Assembly: GCA_964400625.1 (NCBI GenBank)
Contig: CAYNUS010000001.1
Coordinates: forward strand, 124,001 to 188,000
Reading direction: 5' to 3'
DNA length: 64,000 nucleotides
Origin: DYFX01 sp964400625
GTDB lineage: Bacteria; Patescibacteriota; Patescibacteriia; SG8-24; DYFX01
The position numbers and the translations under genes were made by a program. Below the pieces are notes generated by a model, which saw nothing but the letters and a program-made list of their open reading frames with translations, had not been told where the DNA came from and made no database searches. Positions 32,938-39,695 of this stretch are shown here, piece by piece; the stretch's first letter is position 1, and every line of letters begins with the position of its first letter.

Positions 32938-33161
32938 TACGAACCTTCGTTTCGGTCCGGGACCGGCGGCGCCGGACCTGCGCGTGATGGATGCCAACCC
33001 CTCCCCCCATCGGCATCTTCCGCGCGGAGTTCGCCCGCCGGCTCCTGGACCCCTTTCATGGAGGCGAGGGTCCTTTACCCGCCACGTCGGCTCCTGCGAC
33101 GTCGTTGGGCTCCGCCTCCAACCTTTCCCCCAAGCTCCGCCCTCGCGGAGCTTCTTTTTTT
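32938..33161 (+). ncRNA. Candidate multi-hairpin small RNA with C-rich loops
   Basis: A roughly 224-nt interval between a 17-nt-spaced promoter and a strong terminator holds no credible ORF but a chain of short perfect hairpins. They are GGTCCGG/CCGGACC (32954-32978); GATGCC/GGCATC (32990-33017) with a CCCCTCCCCCC loop and flanking GCGCG/CGCGC; GGACCC/GGGTCC (33047-33073); ACGTCG/CGACGT (33084-33102) with loop GCTCCTG; and GTTGG/CCAAC (33104-33122) with loop GCTCCGCCT. C-rich CUCC loops could pair with Shine-Dalgarno GGAGG. It does not match tmRNA, RNase P, SRP or 6S motifs that I can recognise. It could also be a long structured leader of prmC, cut by the terminator. Confidence 0.55.
33133..33161 (+). 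terminator. Strong intrinsic terminator before prmC
   Basis: AGCTCCGC and GCGGAGCT around CCTC followed by TCTTTTTTT, ending 18 nt before the prmC ATG. Confidence 0.85.
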
Positions 33162-33179
33162 CCCGTAGGCTGTCCGCAT

Positions 33180-34043
33180 ATGACCGTCCGCGAACTGGCC
33201 GCCTCGGCGGCCGACCGCCTGAAGCGCGCACGCATCCCCGAACCCCGCCGCGAAGCGGAGTCGCTCTTGGCGCACGCGCTCGGCAGGGACGGCGCCTGGA
33301 TCGTCGGCCATGCCGATGACGCCGTGCCGTCCGCCGAGGCCAAGGCCTATGCCGCGATGATCGCCCGCCGCGCGACGCACGAGCCGTTCGCCTACGTCGT
33401 CGGCGAGCGCTGGTTCTACGGACGGAAGTTCCGCGTGACGAAGGATGTCCTCATCCCGCGGCCCGAGACGGAACTGCTCATCGAAGCCGTCCTCGCCGCC
33501 GCGCCGAACGGCTCGTCGGAGATCCTCGACATCGGCACGGGCTCCGGCGCGATCGGCCTCACCCTCGCCGCGGAGCTCCCCAAGGCGAAGGCCGTCCTCT
33601 ATGACATCTCGAAGCGGGCGCTCGACGTCGCCCGCCTGAACGCCCGCGCGCTGAAGCTCGGGCGGCGCGTCCGCCTCGGCCGGCACGACATCCTGAAGAT
33701 GACGCTCCCCGAACCGAAGGGCGGCTTCCGCATCCTCGCCGCCAACCTGCCCTACCTGCCGCTCGCGTCGTGGGCCAAGGCCGCCCCCGAGGTGCGCCTG
33801 CGCGAACCGAAGCTCGCGCTGGTCTCCGGCAAGGACGGGCTCGACCACTACCGCGCGCTGTACAAGAGCCTTGCGCGGTGGAAGCGCGGACCCGAGCTCC
33901 TCGCCCTCGAAGCCGATCCCGGACAGTTCGCGGAGCTCCGGCGCATGACGGCCGCGCTCCTGCCGGGCGCCGGGATCGAAGTCCGCAAGGACCTCCACGG
34001 CGACGAGCGCATCCTCGTCGCGTCCAAACGAAAACGCCCCTGA
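33180..34043 (+). CDS. prmC: Release-factor glutamine methyltransferase PrmC (HemK)
   Basis: A 287-residue SAM-dependent methyltransferase: helical N-terminal domain (AESLLAHALGRDG), WFYGRKFRVTKDVLIPRPETELLIE, SAM motif ILDIGTGSGAIGL, and the catalytic tetrapeptide region LAANLPYLP. The usual NPPY is NLPY here. It methylates the GGQ glutamine of release factors; prfA is just upstream. Expression must read through, or start after, the strong terminator ending at 33161, since only about 18 nt separate it from the ATG and no clear promoter is seen there. Confidence 0.93.
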   Translation: MTVRELAASAADRLKRARIPEPRREAESLLAHALGRDGAWIVGHADDAVPSAEAKAYAAMIARRATHEPFAYVVGERWFYGRKFRVTKDVLIPRPETELLIEAVLAAAPNGSSEILDIGTGSGAIGLTLAAELPKAKAVLYDISKRALDVARLNARALKLGRRVRLGRHDILKMTLPEPKGGFRILAANLPYLPLASWAKAAPEVRLREPKLALVSGKDGLDHYRALYKSLARWKRGPELLALEADPGQFAELRRMTAALLPGAGIEVRKDLHGDERILVASKRKRP

Positions 34044-34053
34044 CAGGGGCGTT
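34028..34053. terminator. Bidirectional terminator between prmC and rplY
   Basis: AACGCCCC and GGGGCGTT around TGACA, which contains the prmC stop codon; on the minus strand it is followed by TTCGTTT. Confidence 0.7.
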
Positions 34054-34069
34054 CGTCGTTCCGGGAATC

Positions 34070-34756
34070 TTATTCCTTGGCGGCGGCTTCGGCGGCGGCC
34101 TTCTCGGCTTCCGCGGCGGCCTTCACTTCGGCTTCGGTCTTCACGGCCGTGACGTCGATCGGCGCGGCGTTCTCCATCGCCTTCAGCTGGTCTTCGGTCA
34201 TCGGGGCTTCGATCTTCACGATCACCTCGTCGGCGTTCTCGAGGATCTCGATGCCGGCGGGGACCGCGAGGTCCTTGACCGTGATCATGTCGTCGAACGA
34301 CTTCAGGACGGAGACGTCCACGTCGATCGAGTGGACCAGGTCGGTCGGGAGACATTCGACCAGGACGCTGTCGAGGGTCTTCACGATGGAACCGCCCTGC
34401 TCCTTCACCGCCGGCGATTCGCCGATGAAGTTGAGCGCGATCTCCGTCTTGAGCTTCTCCTTCAGGTTGACCTGGTAGAAGTCGACGTGGGTGTAGCGGT
34501 TCGACAGCGGGTCGACCTGCCAGTCCTTCACGAGCGCCTTCACCGTGCCGTCGCCCTCGATCTCGAGGTCGAGGAGGGTCGACTCGCCCGCGGCCCTGAA
34601 GGCCTTGTGGAACGAGTTGTAGTCGGCCATCACGTTCTTGTTCTCCGTGCCGTGTCCGTAGATCACGCCGGGGACCAGGCTCTGCAGCCTGAGCTTCTTG
34701 GCCTTCACCGAAGCGTCGCGCTTCTTCAGGGCCAGTTTGATCGCTTCCATCGCCAT
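34070..34756 (-). CDS. rplY: 50S ribosomal protein L25 (general stress protein CTC type)
   Basis: A 228-residue bL25 of the long two-domain form: N-terminal 5S-rRNA-binding beta barrel (LRLQSLVPGVIYGHG; FHKAFRAAGESTLLDL; DPLSNRYTHVDFYQV) and the C-terminal TL5/CTC domain (VLVECLPTDLVHSIDVDVS), ending in an Ala/Glu-rich tail. An alternative in-frame start (MEAIKLAL) lies two codons downstream. Its promoter has consensus boxes, TTGACA-N17-TATCAT, built into the previous gene's terminator. Confidence 0.95.
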   Translation of the reverse strand: MAMEAIKLALKKRDASVKAKKLRLQSLVPGVIYGHGTENKNVMADYNSFHKAFRAAGESTLLDLEIEGDGTVKALVKDWQVDPLSNRYTHVDFYQVNLKEKLKTEIALNFIGESPAVKEQGGSIVKTLDSVLVECLPTDLVHSIDVDVSVLKSFDDMITVKDLAVPAGIEILENADEVIVKIEAPMTEDQLKAMENAAPIDVTAVKTEAEVKAAAEAEKAAAEAAAKE

Positions 34757-34788
34757 AGGGCTACTCTGCGATTAATCGTTATGGGCGG

Positions 34789-34841
34789 ATGATACGAAAG
34801 AAGGCCTCCCCTGTCAAGGGGAAGCCTTCCTGGCCGGACGG
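34789..34841 (-). promoter_or_regulatory. Terminator whose loop is the -35 of rplY
   Basis: On the minus strand AAGGCTTCCCC and GGGGAGGCCTT pair around TTGACA, followed by CTTTCG. TTGACA (34817-34812) is 17 nt from TATCAT (34794-34789), the rplY promoter. Confidence 0.75.
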
Positions 34842-34844
34842 ACG

Positions 34845-35207
34845 TTAGATGTACTCGAGCACCGCGTCGATGAAGTCCTTCTCGCCGTCGTCGGTCAGCA
34901 GCTGGTGGACGCTGATGACGTCGTCGGTGGTGACGGGGGCTTCGTGCTTGCTGAACTTGCGTACGTCGTCGTACGTCAGGTCGGTGATGAGGCCGACCGA
35001 GGAGACGCCGGCGTTGGAGACCAACACGAGCGCGAGGATGGAGTTCCAGCACTTCTTGCACCGGATGTGCAGGAGGTGGCCGTCCTCTTTCTCTCCCAAG
35101 ACCCGGGCTTCCATCGGATTGTAGTTCGTTTCGCACATGGGGCAAAACGAGATCATCCGGAGGCCGTCCTGATAATAGCTCGGCGTAGATTGTGAAAGCG
35201 GAGCCAT
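34845..35207 (-). CDS. Hypothetical zinc-ribbon protein
   Basis: A 120-residue protein starting MAPLSQSTPSYYQDG, with Cys22-x2-Cys25 (FCPMCET) and Cys50-x2-Cys53 (RCKKCWNS), a treble-clef or ribbon type zinc site, followed by an acidic helical C-terminus (VHQLLTDDGEKDFIDAVLEYI). An upstream in-frame GTG at 35243 lies ahead of the expected transcript start, so ATG 35207 is preferred. A TGG-TATAGT extended -10 is at 35249-35244. Possibly a ribosome- or transcription-associated small zinc protein; this is a guess from its neighbours. Confidence 0.75.
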   Translation of the reverse strand: MAPLSQSTPSYYQDGLRMISFCPMCETNYNPMEARVLGEKEDGHLLHIRCKKCWNSILALVLVSNAGVSSVGLITDLTYDDVRKFSKHEAPVTTDDVISVHQLLTDDGEKDFIDAVLEYI

Positions 35208-35299
35208 ACGCAGTCTTGTGACGAACGTTTGTTTTACGACCACACTATACCATTTTTGTCGACCCTTGTCGAGGGGATAAGTGGCGAGCCAGCCTTAAA

Positions 35300-35357
35300 A
35301 CGACGCGACCATGCTGGCGCAGCCATCCCGGCGAACGCCGGGATCCATGCCCGGAAA
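35300..35357. repeat. Palindromic intergenic repeat of the 'PAFAGM' type
   Basis: ATCCCGGCG and CGCCGGGAT form a perfect 9-bp inverted repeat (35325-35344), flanked by CATGCTGGCGCAGCC and CCATGCCCGG. Reverse translation gives the WIPAFAGM phrase familiar from palindromic repeats scattered through many bacterial genomes. Confidence 0.6.
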
Positions 35358-35360
35358 AAC

Positions 35361-35385
35361 AAAAAAGACGTCCGTGATGGACGTC
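35361..35385 (-). terminator. Intrinsic terminator of the kinase-like gene
   Basis: GACGTCC and GGACGTC around ATCAC on the minus strand, followed by TTTTTTG. Confidence 0.85.
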
Positions 35386-35391
35386 GTGGGG

Positions 35392-35982
35392 TCAGCCGTG
35401 CGCGACGGGACCGAAGTCGATGAGCGTGGCGACGAGCGCCTCGACCTGCGCGATGAGCCGCTCGTAGCTGCCGTCGTTGTCGATGACGATCCGGCAGCGC
35501 GCGCGGACGAGGTCGAGCTGGCGCTCGCTCTCGGCCATCTCCTGGGCGTCGAAGTCCTCGCGAGACATCATCTGCTCGCCGGCCTTCTCCTTGCGCTCCT
35601 TGAGGCGCGCGTAGCGGACGTCGGCCGAAGCCTCGATCCAGACCATGATGAAGCGGTCGCCGTAGGCGGACTCGAGCAGGTCGCTGTCGTCGAGCCGGCG
35701 GACGCCGTCGATGGTGACGTGCGCCGAAGCGGCGAGCTCGCACTTCCGGGCCATGACGCGAGCCAGGCAATCCTGGCCGAAGCGCTCCCGAAGGACGGTC
35801 GAAAGCTCCTGGAGCGTGGGGCGCGCGACGTTCTCGCGCGGGACGCCGCACGCCTGGTGGATCTCGTACAGCACGTCGGAATACGTGTGCTTCGGGGCGG
35901 TGAGCAGCCCTGCCGCATGCGTGGTCGCGGTCCCCTTCCCGGAGCCGTTCCGGCCTGCGAAGGCGATGATGCTCTTGCTCAT
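35392..35982 (-). CDS. P-loop nucleotide kinase-like protein
   Basis: A 196-residue protein with a Walker A motif IIAFAGRNGSGKGT at its N-terminus, then a DNMK/dephospho-CoA-kinase-like body (TYSDVLYEIHQACGVPRENV; LRERFGQDCLARVMARK; VTIDGVRRLDDSDLLES). It is a paralogue of the kinase at 46253-46861, which sits in a dTTP operon, so a deoxynucleotide-phosphate substrate is plausible. GAGGAGGA precedes ATG 35982. An in-frame ATG at 36045 also has an AGGAG site and would add 21 residues before the P-loop, so the start is not certain. Promoter: TTGACG-N17-TAGGTT. Confidence 0.8.
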   Translation of the reverse strand: MSKSIIAFAGRNGSGKGTATTHAAGLLTAPKHTYSDVLYEIHQACGVPRENVARPTLQELSTVLRERFGQDCLARVMARKCELAASAHVTIDGVRRLDDSDLLESAYGDRFIMVWIEASADVRYARLKERKEKAGEQMMSREDFDAQEMAESERQLDLVRARCRIVIDNDGSYERLIAQVEALVATLIDFGPVAHG

Positions 35983-36077
35983 GGGTGTCCTCCTCGTCGG
36001 TGGATCGTCTCGGAATCCGTAGGGCCAGTCGGCGCCGTCCGCCATCGATCGCTCCTGGTGTTCAAGGTGCTGCCCGG

Positions 36078-36106
36078 AACCTATCAGAAGAAGCGGCGCC
36101 CGTCAA
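36078..36106 (-). promoter_or_regulatory. Promoter of the kinase-like gene
   Basis: TTGACG (36106-36101), 17-nt spacer, TAGGTT (36083-36078), with a leader of about 90 nt to ATG 35982. Confidence 0.6.
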
Positions 36107-36163
36107 CCTTCGCGACGCGCGCCGTTCATCGATGACGATGCTGAACATCTTTCTTGTTCACCC

Positions 36164-37261
36164 TCACGAACGCCGTACGGCGATGTTCTGCATGAGCGCG
36201 ATGAGCGAGAAATGCATGATGAGCGAGCTGCCGCCGTAGCTCACGAACGGCAGCGCGAGGCCCGTGACCGGCAGGATGCCGGAGGCGACGCCGATGTTCA
36301 CGAAGATCTCGGCGGCGAAGAGCACCGACGTGCCGATCACGAGGAAGAGCGTGAAGTCGTCGCGGCAGGAGCGCGCCAGGACGTAGAGCCGCTGGAAGAC
36401 CATGGCGAAGAGTCCGAGCAGGATGGCGACGCCGACGAAGCCGAGCTCCTCGGCGATGACCGAGAAGATGAAGTCCGTACGCGCTTCCGGCAGGAAGCGG
36501 AGCTGGCTCTGGGAACCGGAGGCGATGCCGCGGCCGGTCCACTGCCCCGCGCCGATGGCGATGACCGACTGCGTGACGTTGTAGCCCTGGCCGAACGGGT
36601 CGCTCGTCGGATCCATGAACGTCATGATGCGCTCCTTCTGGTACGGGCGCAGGAGGAACGACCACGCGCCGATGAAGAAGACGGCCGCGACGAGGAACAT
36701 GGTGAGGAGGTGCCGCGCGCGGAGTCCGGAGATGAGCACCGTGCCGAACCAGATCGACGCGAGGATGACCGAGCCGCCGAGGTCCGGCTGAAGCACGACG
36801 AGCAGCAGCATGACCGCCACCGTCACGGCGCTCTGGATGACGACGCGGATGTCCTTCGTGTAGCGGCCGTGCGTGGCGAGGAACTTGGCCATGAGGACGA
36901 TGAGCACGACCTTCGCGACTTCGACCGGCTGGAAGCCGACGGGCCCGAGGTAGAGCCAGCCGCGCGTGCCGCGGATCGTCTGGCCGAAGAAGAGCGTCGC
37001 GGCCAGGAGCGTCGTGATGCCCGCGTACATCGGCACCGTGATGAAGGCCAGCCAGCGGTAATGGAAGCTCACGCCGCCGACGAAGACGACGAGGAGCCCC
37101 AGCGCGAAGAAGAAGAGCTGCTTGCGGAAGCTCGCGAAGTCGGTCTCGACGCCGAGGCCGATCGAGTAGAGCGCCAAGAGCCCGAGACCCGTGAGCAGGA
37201 CGGCGGCGCCGAGCAGCAGCCAGTCGAATTTGCGGTAGGCGTTCAGCGTGCGTTGCAGCAT
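36164..37261 (-). CDS. rodA: Rod shape-determining SEDS glycosyltransferase RodA
   Basis: A 365-residue SEDS protein with about ten membrane helices. Conserved motifs are RGTRGWLYLGPVGFQPVEVAK, the catalytic-region Asp in LVVLQPDLGGSV, GQGYNVTQSVIAIG, LPEARTDFIFSVIAEELGF and the C-terminal LPFVSYGGSS. It polymerises lipid II into glycan during elongation, implying rod shape; the partner PBP2 and MreBCD are not in the window. Promoter TTGTCT-N17-TAGTAT overlaps that of the divergent DUF4230 gene. Confidence 0.95.
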   Translation of the reverse strand: MLQRTLNAYRKFDWLLLGAAVLLTGLGLLALYSIGLGVETDFASFRKQLFFFALGLLVVFVGGVSFHYRWLAFITVPMYAGITTLLAATLFFGQTIRGTRGWLYLGPVGFQPVEVAKVVLIVLMAKFLATHGRYTKDIRVVIQSAVTVAVMLLLVVLQPDLGGSVILASIWFGTVLISGLRARHLLTMFLVAAVFFIGAWSFLLRPYQKERIMTFMDPTSDPFGQGYNVTQSVIAIGAGQWTGRGIASGSQSQLRFLPEARTDFIFSVIAEELGFVGVAILLGLFAMVFQRLYVLARSCRDDFTLFLVIGTSVLFAAEIFVNIGVASGILPVTGLALPFVSYGGSSLIMHFSLIALMQNIAVRRS

Positions 37262-37308
37262 GCGCGAAAGTTCCCTACGATACTAGTCGAACGAACCCCT
37301 AAAGACAA
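37253..37308. promoter_or_regulatory. Divergent overlapping promoters of rodA and the DUF4230 gene
   Basis: Minus: TTGTCT (37308-37303), 17 nt, TAGTAT (37285-37280). Plus: TTGCAG (37253-37258), 17 nt, TACGAT (37276-37281). The two -10 boxes overlap, so the promoters should exclude each other. Confidence 0.55.
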
Positions 37309-37310
37309 CC

Positions 37311-37910
37311 ATGCGCACCACGATCATCATCGCCCTCATCGCCCTGCTCCTCGGAGCGGGCTCGGCCTCCTGGCTCATGACCCGCGGCAAGGGCGGCGGC
37401 ACGGTCATCGACGCCGGCCGCGACGCCGTCGTCCAGGAGATGCGGAGCCTCGGCCGGCTCGAGACGTCGTCCTTCAGCATCGAGAAGATCATCGAGGCGC
37501 GGAAGGACGAGGGCGGACCCTGGCGCGACATCCTCTTCGGGGACAAGCTGCTCCTCATCGCGAACGGCGAGGTGGTCGCCGGCTACGACCTGAGCGGCCT
37601 CACGGAGGACGACATCGAGAAGGCCGGCGACGGGCTCCGCGTGAAGCTCCCCGCCCCTGAGATCTTCTCGGTCCGCCTCGACAACGAGAAGACGCGCGTC
37701 TACGACCGCGACCAGGGCCTGCTCGCGCGCGGCGACAAGGACCTGGAATCGGAGGCGCGCCTCGCGGCCGAACAGTCCATCCGCGACGCCGCCTGCGCCG
37801 CCGGCATCCTGCGCGAGGCGGAGGAGAACGCGGTGAAGCAGCTCGGCGCCGTGCTCGGCGCGCTCGGCTTCCCGGACAGCGTCATCCAAAGCCCGCCCGG
37901 ATCGTGCTGA
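37311..37910 (+). CDS. DUF4230 membrane-anchored protein
   Basis: A 199-residue protein with one N-terminal helix (TTIIIALIALLLGAGSASWL) and an exported DUF4230 domain (EMRSLGRLETSSFSIEKII; VVAGYDLSGLTEDDI; LPAPEIFSVRLDNEKTRVYD). The family is widespread but without known function; it is often an envelope protein. It is divergent from rodA and ends at a bidirectional terminator (37915-37947). Confidence 0.8.
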   Translation: MRTTIIIALIALLLGAGSASWLMTRGKGGGTVIDAGRDAVVQEMRSLGRLETSSFSIEKIIEARKDEGGPWRDILFGDKLLLIANGEVVAGYDLSGLTEDDIEKAGDGLRVKLPAPEIFSVRLDNEKTRVYDRDQGLLARGDKDLESEARLAAEQSIRDAACAAGILREAEENAVKQLGAVLGALGFPDSVIQSPPGSC

Positions 37911-37914
37911 ACGA

Positions 37915-37947
37915 AAAAAGAGGTCCCGATCAGGTCGGGACCTTTTT
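37915..37947. terminator. Bidirectional terminator
   Basis: AGGTCCCGA and TCGGGACCT around a 5-nt loop with T-runs outward on both strands, between convergent genes. Confidence 0.8.
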
Positions 37948-38712
37948 ATGTTGCGGCTTGCGGAGCATCGCCATCCTGCGATGCTCGCTCATGTCCACCC
38001 AGTCCTTCTCGAGAAGCCCGGCGTCGACCATGAGGCGCATGATCTTGAGATACGCGTCCCAGTCGAGACGCGTCTCGAGATAGAGGTGGTGATGACCGGG
38101 CGTGCCGGACGGCACGAGGTTGGCCGGTACGGACAGGCAGACGGACGCGTCCGTCAGCAGGCCGCTGTCGGACGAGGCGCGATAGCCCTCGATGCCCTCG
38201 ACGTCCGGACGCCGTTCATGCCGCCGCGCTTCCCGTCCGGCGAACCCGTGCGGGATGAGCTTCTCCTCCTCCATGCCATGCAGCAGCCGAAGCCACGCCG
38301 CGCGCGGCACGGTCTTCCTGAAACCTAGCCGCCGGGTGACCGGCCGCCAGGCGACCTCGAAGTCGAGATCGAAGAGCGGCGCATGCCATCGTCCGGCCGG
38401 ACGGTTGGAAGGGTCGTCGGACGGCGTCCACTCCCCTTCGCACAGCGAGGCGACGAACGGGCCGTCCCGATCCAGGCCGAAACCCGTGCCCCCGCCTTCC
38501 GCCTGGTACTTCGAGAGCGGCATCATCCGCGCCGAGCGGCATTCGTCGCAGCTGGGTTCGAGACGGCGGCGGGCGCGCGCGCAGACGTAGCAGATGACCT
38601 TCCATGACGTGCGCAGGCCGCCGTCCGTTCCGCTCCGTCGGACCGAACGCCGGGCGAGCGCCGCGGCGCCTGCGATGGCCGCGAGCATGACGAGGGGGAA
38701 CAAGGGATCCAT
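37930..38712 (-). CDS. Hypothetical membrane-anchored zinc-ribbon protein
   Basis: A 260-residue protein with one N-terminal helix (LVMLAAIAGAAALA), then Cys41-x2-Cys44 and Cys55-x2-Cys58 (ICYVCAR; SCDEC), a probable zinc ribbon, and a basic/aromatic domain of unknown fold ending in a Lys-rich tail. AAGGAGA precedes ATG 38712. The promoter TTGACA-N18-TACGTT begins in the stop codon of the upstream gene and its -10 lies inside that gene's terminator stem. No function can be assigned. Confidence 0.72.
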   Translation of the reverse strand: MDPLFPLVMLAAIAGAAALARRSVRRSGTDGGLRTSWKVICYVCARARRRLEPSCDECRSARMMPLSKYQAEGGGTGFGLDRDGPFVASLCEGEWTPSDDPSNRPAGRWHAPLFDLDFEVAWRPVTRRLGFRKTVPRAAWLRLLHGMEEEKLIPHGFAGREARRHERRPDVEGIEGYRASSDSGLLTDASVCLSVPANLVPSGTPGHHHLYLETRLDWDAYLKIMRLMVDAGLLEKDWVDMSEHRRMAMLRKPQHKKVPT

Positions 38713-38723
38713 CGCGTCTCCTT

Positions 38724-38777
38724 GGAAAAAGAAAGGGCCGTACGCGGAACGTACGGCCTTCTTCGCGTCCCTGTCAA
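38724..38777 (-). promoter_or_regulatory. Interleaved promoter and terminator
   Basis: TTGACA (38777-38772, containing the upstream TGA stop), 18-nt spacer, TACGTT (38753-38748). The terminator GGCCGTACG/CGTACGGCC with TTTCTTTTT (38758-38724) overlaps the -10. Confidence 0.5.
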
Positions 38778-39649
38778 TCCGCCGGCGAGCGGTAGACGCT
38801 CTCGTCGTAGATGTTGATGTCGGGGACGATCTCGACGCGCGAGACGAGGGGCAGGACCTGGTACCAGAACAGCTGCATGTCGCGGCGCTCCCCCGCATCG
38901 AGGCGGTCGACGCGGAGCGTGTTCACGCCGACCACCGCGTCGCCGCGGTAGAGCAGCACGAGGAGATCGATGTCGTAGTAGCCGAAGGCCGTATGGTTCG
39001 CGAGCGTGAAGTCCGCGCGCGAGACGGGCGTCGTGGCCAAGGGATCGGACGGGACGAAGACGGGGTTCTCGGCGCGGATGTCGAGGCGCGTGTCGTAGAC
39101 CGCCTGCTGGGATTCGGCGCCGAAGGTGCCGGCGCGATGCCAGAGCCGCCGCTCGATCTTGAGCTCGACCGAAGCGCCGCCGTCGGCCGGCGCGCCGAGG
39201 TACGCGAGGTACTTCGCCTGGCCGGGCAGGACGAACGTCTCGAGCGAAGGCAGCTCCACGCCGCCGACCACGAAACGGTACTCGACCTCCGCCCAGAAGC
39301 GCTCATTGCGGTTCTCGATGGGCGCCAGGATGTCGATCTTCCCCGAAGCGCCCGGCAGGACGAACGGCGCGCCGAGCTGGACCTCCTGGAGACCGACGCC
39401 CGCGAAGCGCCCGTAGTTCGGCCCCGTCATCTGGCGGATCGCCTGCTCTTCCTTCAAGCCGCCCAGCGCCAGCCAGTCGGCGAAACCCCACAGGCCGATC
39501 ATGAGCAGGATCGCGTCGAAGGCGACGAAAACGCCGATCGCGGCCTTGCGGACCTGATCGCGATGATTCACCCACCACTCGCTCCAGCGGAGCTCGGACT
39601 CGGTGACGCCGCCGACGGATTCGAAGCCGCCCAACTGCTTGTCAGCCAT
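38774..39649 (-). CDS. Hypothetical single-pass membrane protein
   Basis: A 291-residue protein with a cytoplasmic N-terminus, one transmembrane helix (AAIGVFVAFDAILLMIGLWG) and a beta-rich extracytoplasmic domain (IENRNERFWAEVEYRFVVGG; FTLANHTAFGYYDIDLLVLL). No known domain is recognised; similar architecture is common among conserved unknowns of candidate-phyla bacteria. It is divergent from gyrB. A TGG-TATACT extended -10 (39664-39659) ends 9 nt before the ATG with no Shine-Dalgarno site. Confidence 0.75.
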   Translation of the reverse strand: MADKQLGGFESVGGVTESELRWSEWWVNHRDQVRKAAIGVFVAFDAILLMIGLWGFADWLALGGLKEEQAIRQMTGPNYGRFAGVGLQEVQLGAPFVLPGASGKIDILAPIENRNERFWAEVEYRFVVGGVELPSLETFVLPGQAKYLAYLGAPADGGASVELKIERRLWHRAGTFGAESQQAVYDTRLDIRAENPVFVPSDPLATTPVSRADFTLANHTAFGYYDIDLLVLLYRGDAVVGVNTLRVDRLDAGERRDMQLFWYQVLPLVSRVEIVPDINIYDESVYRSPAD

Positions 39650-39674
39650 ACCTTATAAAGTATACCATAAGGTC
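39639..39674. promoter_or_regulatory. Divergent promoters of gyrB and the 38774-39649 gene, with palindrome
   Basis: Plus: TTGTCA (39639-39644), 16 nt, TATACC (39661-39666). Minus: TGG-TATACT (39667-39659). ACCTTAT and ATAAGGT form an inverted repeat spanning both -10 boxes, which could be an operator or favour supercoiling-sensitive melting. Confidence 0.5.
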
Positions 39675-39695
39675 GTTCTAACCTCTCCCACCGCT

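Noticed and set aside
32938..33161. tmRNA, RNase P RNA or SRP RNA
   Set aside because: No tRNA-like ends, no conserved RNase P core strings and no GGAAG tetraloop/AGCAG SRP motif were found.
34845..35243. GTG start at 35243 for the zinc-ribbon protein
   Set aside because: It lies directly beside the TATAGT -10 box and ahead of the expected transcript start; ATG 35207 is preferred.
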